In this document: in pieces, positions 59,052 to 64,000 of the stretch
How positions within the stretch are numbered: position 1 is the stretch's first letter
Layout of the letters: every line of letters starts with the position of its first letter
DNA from: Chloroflexota bacterium
Lineage (GTDB): Bacteria > Chloroflexota > Anaerolineae > 4572-78 > J111
Length of the DNA stretch: 64,000 bases
Assembly (NCBI GenBank): GCA_016860845.1
Contig: BOKF01000039.1
Span: 1 to 64,000, forward strand
Reading direction: 5' to 3'
Position numbers and translations under genes: made by a program
Notes under the pieces: model-generated
Seen by the model: the letters and a program-made list of their open reading frames with translations, nothing else
What the model was told of the DNA's origin: nothing
Databases searched by the model: none

Positions 59052-60680
59052 ATGAGAACTCAACCGATGAAGACCCTTTCCATGCAGTTAGCTGGGATTT
59101 ACCCCCAGCACAAAAGCAGCCGACTGCTCCGCACTTTCCCCCAAGTCAACTGGCGGCTTGTATTCAGCGGCGTTGTTCTGTTGGCTATCTATGTGACCCT
59201 GTTTACAGCCATCCAATTTGCTACCCCCAACATGGTTGACAACGACGGTTACTATCACATCAAGCTGGCTCAACTGATGCGCGAGGAAGGTTTGCGGCCC
59301 GCTTTCCCCTGGCTGCCCTTATCCGTACTCAATGCGAGCGATTTTGTAGACCACCACTTTCTCTACCATGTACTGCTGATCCCGTTTACCTTTGGCGATT
59401 TGCGCGAGGGGGCCAAGTGGGCCAGCGTTATTTTTCCGGCCTTCGCCTTTTTAGCCGGCTGGCTGTTGTTACGCGGGCAGCACATCCCCTATGCGGCGTT
59501 AGGGTCACTGGGTTTCTTCATCGTCTCCGAGGCATTTCTCTACCGCATGAGTATGCCCCGCGCCCAGGCCGTGTCATTGATGGTGCTGCTGCTGGCCCTG
59601 CACGTGACCTTGACGCAGCACTATCGCTGGCTGTTGCCTTTGGCGTTCCTGTATGTCTGGTTTTATAACGCCTTCCCGCTGATCTTGATGGTAGTGGGCG
59701 TCTATGTGGCGGCCCGCTGGCTGCTGGAGCGCCAATTAGTCCTCGCTCCCTTAGCCTACGCGGCCCTGGGGCTTGGCCTGGGGCTGATTATCAATCCCTA
59801 TTTCCCTCATAACCTGATCTTCATCTATCACCACCTCTTCCCCAAGCTGACCGACGCCACCGCGATCAGTGTTGGCAATGAATGGTATCCCTACCAAACC
59901 TGGACCCTGGTGGAAAACTCCGGGCCGGCGCTGCTGCTCTTTGTGGCCGGAGCTTTTGCCCTGGGCCTGCGCGAGCAGCGTCTGGATACCAAGACGGCGA
60001 CCGTCTTCCTGCTGTCGGTCCTGTTCGGGCTGATGCTCTTCAAATCACGCCGTTTTGTAGAATATTTCCCGCCTTTTGCTTTGATTTTTGCAATTCTGGC
60101 CTGGTCGCCTCTCCTGAGACAGTGGCAAGAGGGTAAAGCGTGGCGGGCCAATTTAAGCTTGTCGCTGGAGCAGGCTGTGGCCAATCTGCCCCGATTAAAG
60201 CCGGGGTATCAGTGGCGGAGCGGCATCCTGGCCGGGCTGATGCTGGTTATCCTGCTGCCAAGCGCCTGGTTCACCGTTCAGGCAACCCGGGAGAGCATGC
60301 AGAACGCCAAACCTTACCAGCGCTATGCCGCCGCCTCGGCCTGGCTGCAAGCCAACACGCCTGCCGGCAGCCCCGTCTTCCAAACCGACTGGGATGATTT
60401 TCCCCGGCTATTTTTTTACAACACCCATAATACCTACACTGTCGGCCTGGATCCCACCTACATGCAGTTGTACGATCCCGACCTATATGAGCTGTGGGTC
60501 AACATCACCCGCGGGCGGGTCAAGGCCCCGGCCCAGGCCATCGCCGAGACTTTTGGCGCTCACTATATCATTACCGACCTGGATCACAAGGGCTTTCTGC
60601 GCCAGGCCAAAGCCGACCCGCAGTTGGTCGAAGTGTACCGCGATGAGTACGCCGCCATCTTTCAGGTGCAGGATAAGTAG
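59052..60680 (+). CDS. GT-C / STT3-like multipass membrane protein
   Basis: 542 residues and about ten membrane segments. Near residue 60 is DNDGYYHIKLAQLMREEGL, followed by DFVDHHFLYHVLLIPFTFG; these Asp/His motifs in the first extracellular loop are typical of GT-C glycosyltransferases and oligosaccharyltransferase STT3. Late PVFQTDWDDFPRLFFYN takes the place of the WWDYG region. It may transfer a lipid-linked sugar to proteins or lipids. It lies directly before the Asn-rich lipoprotein. The ATG 59052 has GAAGGAG; an upstream frame to 58983 is less likely. Confidence 0.7.
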   Translation: MRTQPMKTLSMQLAGIYPQHKSSRLLRTFPQVNWRLVFSGVVLLAIYVTLFTAIQFATPNMVDNDGYYHIKLAQLMREEGLRPAFPWLPLSVLNASDFVDHHFLYHVLLIPFTFGDLREGAKWASVIFPAFAFLAGWLLLRGQHIPYAALGSLGFFIVSEAFLYRMSMPRAQAVSLMVLLLALHVTLTQHYRWLLPLAFLYVWFYNAFPLILMVVGVYVAARWLLERQLVLAPLAYAALGLGLGLIINPYFPHNLIFIYHHLFPKLTDATAISVGNEWYPYQTWTLVENSGPALLLFVAGAFALGLREQRLDTKTATVFLLSVLFGLMLFKSRRFVEYFPPFALIFAILAWSPLLRQWQEGKAWRANLSLSLEQAVANLPRLKPGYQWRSGILAGLMLVILLPSAWFTVQATRESMQNAKPYQRYAAASAWLQANTPAGSPVFQTDWDDFPRLFFYNTHNTYTVGLDPTYMQLYDPDLYELWVNITRGRVKAPAQAIAETFGAHYIITDLDHKGFLRQAKADPQLVEVYRDEYAAIFQVQDK

Positions 60681-60804
60681 CAGATGGTCTCATGAACGCA
60701 AGAAAGGAGAAAAACCTAACCCTAAATCTTAAGTGCTCAAATTCTTAACTCTATTTACTTTTAATCATCAGCTAAATTTATTTTCAATCTTAAGGAGAAC
60801 AACG

Positions 60805-61929
60805 ATGAAACGCATGCAAAGATTTTACAAAAACTTCATTCCAGTCTTTATTCTGGTGATAGCCGGGGTAGCATCGGCCTGTGCGCCGGCGGCAAGGCCA
60901 AACTCTGCCGTAGATAATGCCAATACCAACGTCAATACCAATGCTAATTTAAATGCTAACGACAACAGCACCAATACCAACGACGACAATACCAATTTAA
61001 ACGACGACACCGGCAATGTCAATGAAGATAACGCCAACGATGATGCTGCCAACGGCAATGACGACGCCGGCAATGCCAATGAGGATAACGCCAACGATGA
61101 TGCTGCCAACGGCAATGACGATAATGCTAACGACGACAATCTCAACGGCAACGACGACAATGCCAACACCAATGATGATAACCTCAACGGCAACGACGAC
61201 ACTTCGAATACCAATGATGACAATGCCAACGGCAATGCCAGCGACACGATTAACGGCAATGGTAATGACAACCAGGCGAGTGACAACATCAATGGTAACG
61301 AAAACGACGACAACAGCAATGCGAACGCCAACGCCAATGAAAATGACGATAATGCCAACGGCAATGAGGACAATGCCAATGGGAACATCAACGAAAACGA
61401 CGACAACGGCAATACGAACGCCAATGATAACGAAGCGAATGCCAACAGCAACGATGATAACACCAACGGCAATGTCAATGCCAACGAAAATGAGAACGAA
61501 AACGACGACAACAGCAATGCCAACGAAAATGACGCCAATGTGAATGACAATGCCAACAGCAACGATGATACCGTTAACGAGAACGATGCCAACAGCAACG
61601 ACAACGGCGGCGATGATAATTCCGGCTCTGGCAGTAGTGGTGGGGATAACTCCGGGAGCGGCAGCGACAACTCCGGGAGCAGCAGCGGGGATGATCACTC
61701 CGGCAGTGGCAGTGGTAGTGGTGGGGATGACAATTCTGGCTCTGGCGGTGGCAGCGATAATTCTGGTTCCGGCGGCGGGGATGATCACTCCGGCAGCGGC
61801 GGTGGTGGCGGTAACGATGATCGCTCCGGCAGCGGCGGTGGCGGTGGCGATGACCGCTCCGGGGGCGGCGGTGATGATGACTCCGGCCACGGTGGGGGTG
61901 GTCGCTCGGGCGGTGACGATGACGACTAA
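60805..61929 (+). CDS. Asn/Asp repeat lipoprotein
   Basis: 374 residues. Residues 1-27 form a signal peptide with lipobox IAGVASAC; the mature protein is a chain of short Asn/Asp units (NANDNSTNTND, GNDDNANDD and similar), then Gly/Ser/Asp units (DNSGSGSSGGDNSGSG, DDRSGSGGGG). It has hardly any hydrophobic residue and is very acidic, so it is probably disordered or calcium-binding on the surface. The tail resembles that of the ECF partner at 56943. ATG 60805 has AAGGAG; the gene follows the GT-C gene and ends at a strong terminator. Confidence 0.8.
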   Translation: MKRMQRFYKNFIPVFILVIAGVASACAPAARPNSAVDNANTNVNTNANLNANDNSTNTNDDNTNLNDDTGNVNEDNANDDAANGNDDAGNANEDNANDDAANGNDDNANDDNLNGNDDNANTNDDNLNGNDDTSNTNDDNANGNASDTINGNGNDNQASDNINGNENDDNSNANANANENDDNANGNEDNANGNINENDDNGNTNANDNEANANSNDDNTNGNVNANENENENDDNSNANENDANVNDNANSNDDTVNENDANSNDNGGDDNSGSGSSGGDNSGSGSDNSGSSSGDDHSGSGSGSGGDDNSGSGGGSDNSGSGGGDDHSGSGGGGGNDDRSGSGGGGGDDRSGGGGDDDSGHGGGGRSGGDDDD

Positions 61930-61970
61930 TCTTTAAATCAACTTCCACCAGGACAAACTAATACTCTAAA

Positions 61971-62005
61971 AGAGAAAAGGCTCCCATAAACGGAGCCTTT
62001 TCTCT
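61971..62005 (+). terminator. strong intrinsic terminator of lipoprotein gene
   Basis: AGAGAAAAGGCTCC, 7-base loop, GGAGCCTTTTCTCT; perfect 14-bp stem with T-rich end, 42 bp after the stop. Confidence 0.9.
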
Positions 62006-62123
62006 TGAATGTTTACACTCAATTAACCGGGCCAATTTTCATCCTGACCCATTTCCACACTATAATAGAGCTTGATTGAGCTAACTTTACCCGTGATGAG
62101 TTATGGAGGAAAGCGAGGAGTAT

Positions 62124-62450
62124 ATGCAAGCGATGTTGGTCATTATCCAAGCCCAAGATACCTCAACCGTACTGGACCGGCTAAAGGGGCTAGACCTGCC
62201 CTGTCTCTTGCCGATTGCATCAGCCGGGGGGTTCCTGCGGCAGGGCAACACTGCCCTCTTGATGGCTGTGCAATCCGAACAGTTGCCTGAAGTGATGAGC
62301 ATCCTGCGCGATACCTGCCAGCAACGCACCACATTTATGCCTGCTTACTACATCGAAGCGGCGCCCACCATCTCGGCCTTCCCAATCGAAGTGGAAGTGG
62401 GCGGAGCGACAATTTTCAACTGCGAGATTGAACACTTTGAGGTGTTTTAG
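62124..62450 (+). CDS. cyclic-di-AMP receptor family protein (P-II-like, DarA/PstA type)
   Basis: 108 residues: MLVIIQAQDTSTVLDRLKGL, SAGGFLRQGNTALLMAV, and FPIEVEVGGATIFNCEIEHF. The GGFLRQGNT loop and the GGATIF end are the nucleotide-binding signature of cyclic-di-AMP P-II-like receptors. ATG 62124 has GAGGAG; another ATG at 62103 is possible. The next gene is a close relative 2 bp away. Confidence 0.9.
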   Translation: MQAMLVIIQAQDTSTVLDRLKGLDLPCLLPIASAGGFLRQGNTALLMAVQSEQLPEVMSILRDTCQQRTTFMPAYYIEAAPTISAFPIEVEVGGATIFNCEIEHFEVF

Positions 62451-62452
62451 CC

Positions 62453-62722
62453 ATGATCAAACTCATTATTGCCATCATCCGCGACAGCGACGCCAACGCT
62501 GTCACCACTGCCCTGGTCGCCGAGGATTTTCGGGCCACCCGGATTGCCAGCACCGGCGCTTTCTTTCGCCAGGGTAACACCACGCTCATCATCGGCGTCG
62601 AAGCCGAGAAAGTGGAGCAAGTCATTGCCGTCATCAAATCGGCCTGCGGCCCTGCCCCCAGCGACGGCAGTCACCAGGCTACCTTCTTTGTGTTAAACAC
62701 GACCCGGTTTGAACAGATTTGA
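62453..62722 (+). CDS. cyclic-di-AMP receptor family protein, shorter paralogue
   Basis: 89 residues, KLIIAIIRDSDANAVTTALV, ASTGAFFRQGNTTLIIGVEA, ending ATFFVLNTTRFEQI. Same fold as the upstream gene with GAFFRQGNT in the ligand loop. It lacks most of the ~20-residue segment before the C-terminal strand. The two proteins may pair as a heteromeric sensor. Confidence 0.9.
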   Translation: MIKLIIAIIRDSDANAVTTALVAEDFRATRIASTGAFFRQGNTTLIIGVEAEKVEQVIAVIKSACGPAPSDGSHQATFFVLNTTRFEQI

Positions 62723-62745
62723 TCGTGACCCTGAGCGGCCAAATG

Positions 62746-62777
62746 CCAAAAAAGCCTCACTGAAAATCAGGAGGCTT
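62746..62777 (-). terminator. terminator for cooC-like gene
   Basis: On the minus strand AAGCCTCCTGATTTTCAG then TGAGGCTT and a T-run. Also serves as a hairpin at the end of the receptor pair in the other direction. Confidence 0.8.
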
Positions 62778-62832
62778 ATTATCGTTTATTTGGCAACTTC
62801 CAGGTAGGTTGGAAGGCGGTTGAACCCGGTCA

Positions 62833-63621
62833 TCAGGTGAGTTTATCGGGGGTGGACAAAGCAGCTACCACCTGCCGCGCCTCGGTCACTAATTCCGGCA
62901 CAGCATCGAAAACAGCCTGACCCTGCCGATCAGCATCAATAACCCGTGGGTCGGCTGATAAAAAACCGATGACCGGTAAATCCGGGAAGAGACTGGCGCG
63001 AATAAAATCGCGATCGGCCTTGTCGCGCACCTTGTTGCCCACGACATAACACCGGACCACCCCAATATCCTGCGCCAGATGGTGAATCGTCCGGGCCGTA
63101 CTTAAGCTGCGCTGCCCCGGCTCAACCACAATGATAAAGGCATCTACGGCGCTGGCTGTGGCTCGCCCCAGGTGTTCTATCCCGGCTTCCATATCCAAAA
63201 TCATCACTTCGTTCCGATATAAGATCAGGTAAGTGACCAGGGTTTTGAGCAGGGCGCTTTCTGGGCAAATGCAACCACTCCCGCCTTTGCTAATGGTCCC
63301 CAATTGCAACAAACGAATGTCCCGGTGCAGCACGCTAAAACGGTCGGGTAGATCGTCCACCCGGGGGTTTATCTGGAAGAATCCGCCCGTGGTGCCGGGT
63401 TTAGCGCCCGTCCGCTCGTAGATCAGTTCATCCATCTGGCCGATCGGCGTTATCTGAGCCAGGAGGTCTGGTGGCAGGCCCAAAGCATAGCCCAGGCTCG
63501 CGGCAGGATCGGCGTCAATGGCAATAACGGGGTGGCCGGCCTGGGCATAAATATAGGCTAACAAGGCGGCCAGCGTGGTTTTACCAACACCTCCCTTGCC
63601 GGTAATCGCTATTTTGGGCAT
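62833..63621 (-). CDS. CooC-type nickel-insertion ATPase (MinD/ParA family)
   Basis: 262 residues: P-loop GKGGVGKTT at the start, IAIDADPAASLGYALGLP, the metal-binding CxC in SGCICPES, and VVEPGQRSLSTARTIHHLA. CooC1 dimers use ATP to load nickel into carbon-monoxide dehydrogenase. It follows 43 bp behind the DUF166-like gene on the same strand. Whether a CODH/ACS cluster is near cannot be seen. Confidence 0.9.
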   Translation of the reverse strand: MPKIAITGKGGVGKTTLAALLAYIYAQAGHPVIAIDADPAASLGYALGLPPDLLAQITPIGQMDELIYERTGAKPGTTGGFFQINPRVDDLPDRFSVLHRDIRLLQLGTISKGGSGCICPESALLKTLVTYLILYRNEVMILDMEAGIEHLGRATASAVDAFIIVVEPGQRSLSTARTIHHLAQDIGVVRCYVVGNKVRDKADRDFIRASLFPDLPVIGFLSADPRVIDADRQGQAVFDAVPELVTEARQVVAALSTPDKLT

Positions 63622-63664
63622 CTACTTCCTATCCTTTCACAGTTGAATGGCCTGTCTAATCCAG

Positions 63665-64000
63665 CTACTCGCTCCGGCTTCCCGGCGCAATATACTGAAT
63701 CTGTTTGAACGGCTTGACCTGCTCGCCGACATCGTCTTTAATGATATTGCCCGAAATATGCATGAGGGTATCACCATAATCGCCGTCAATACCCATGCTG
63801 GCCAGGCATGGAAAGTGGTGATGCAGCATGCCGGCCTCTTGTTCCGCCTCGTCTGCCCCGATGCCGACCAATCCCTGGGCCACGTGACGGCCACAACCGC
63901 AGACCGTATCGCGCAGCACCTCGACGGCGGTAATTTGCCGTGTTTGAGGGTCCAGGGTGAGGTGCAGCCTGGGCTGGCCAAAATAGCGGGCGAACTCGGC
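63665..64000 (-). CDS. DUF166-like protein, 3' part (5' end outside window)
   Basis: The frame is open to the window edge (112 codons). It has RDTVCGCGRHVAQGLVGIGA, EQEAGMLHHHFPCLASMGI and DTLMHISGN, a Cys-rich pattern found in DUF166 proteins, many from methanogens and anaerobes. The clustered Cys (CGCG, PCLA) suggest a metal or iron-sulfur role. Its position next to a CooC-type gene hints at one-carbon metabolism. Confidence 0.7.
   Translation of the reverse strand, partial: AEFARYFGQPRLHLTLDPQTRQITAVEVLRDTVCGCGRHVAQGLVGIGADEAEQEAGMLHHHFPCLASMGIDGDYGDTLMHISGNIIKDDVGEQVKPFKQIQYIAPGSRSE

Noticed and set aside
60825..61890. Minus-strand frames opposite the Asn-rich lipoprotein (Leu/Ser- and Ile/Val-rich)
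   Set aside because: They reflect the biased codon composition of the repeat; the plus frame has a lipoprotein signal and ribosome site.
60900..61900. Could the periodic repeats at 61-62 kb be a CRISPR array?
   Set aside because: Units are 2-6 codons and in frame, with no constant repeat and unique spacers. No cas genes are present.
1..64000. tRNA, rRNA, prophage or transposase genes
   Set aside because: None seen on reading intergenic regions; a covariance search could still find a tRNA that I missed.

Overview
The window looks like a chromosomal segment of a moderately GC-rich free-living bacterium, most likely a Chloroflexota (Anaerolineae-like) lineage. This is inferred from the gene mix and from the habit of carrying many short self-complementary intergenic repeats, including some inside genes. 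No rRNA, tRNA, CRISPR array or transposase gene was seen, so the taxonomy rests on gene content alone.

Layout. 1-2.3 kb: 3' end of a restriction-type nuclease, then DUF3303, winged-helix and DUF559 genes embedded in C/G-rich repeats. 2.3-4.4 kb: a frameshifted secreted lipase and an alpha/beta hydrolase. 4.4-5.3 kb: first ECF sigma/zinc-finger anti-sigma pair. 5.8-17.2 kb: housekeeping and lipid genes (DUF6714, two geranylgeranyl-reductase-family flavoproteins, aat, a secreted protein, monooxygenase, SUI1, zincin, a large FAD/Fe-S dehydrogenase, a squalene/phytoene synthase-like enzyme, thyX). 17.4-21.7 kb: second ECF module, DUF1361, a cytochrome c fusion, archaeal-type pth2 and a small unknown. 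21.7-27 kb: phosphate locus pstB<->pstSCA-pstB2-phoU. 27.2-28.7 kb: MlrC-type peptidase.

28.74-31.70 kb is an AT-rich island of two integron gene cassettes. Each is bounded by a GTT core and ends in an attC site whose folded architecture can be read directly, and no integrase is visible in the window. The cargo is three predicted membrane proteins of unknown function. A possible third cassette and a PIN toxin/antitoxin-like pair follow.

33-56.4 kb is a long, almost wholly minus-strand catabolic region. It has a carbohydrate-type ABC importer (binding lipoprotein and two permeases, no ATPase), D-aminoacylase, two RidA proteins, D-threonine-aldolase-like enzyme, M19/M20/M24 peptidases, aminotransferase, SDR, two Gfo/Idh/MocA oxidoreductases, zinc alcohol dehydrogenase, SMP-30 lactonase, GguC/AraD1, RraA and CutC. 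Together they suggest import and breakdown of a compound with D-amino-acid and/or sugar-acid parts; the substrate is not known. Five copies of one palindromic element sit between its genes or near it.

56.9-62 kb: third ECF module, whose partner has an Asn/Asp/Ser/Gly-rich tail, then a GT-C/STT3-like membrane protein and a very repetitive Asn/Asp lipoprotein. 62.1-64 kb: two tandem cyclic-di-AMP receptor-family genes, a CooC-type ATPase and the 3' part of a DUF166-like gene running off the window.
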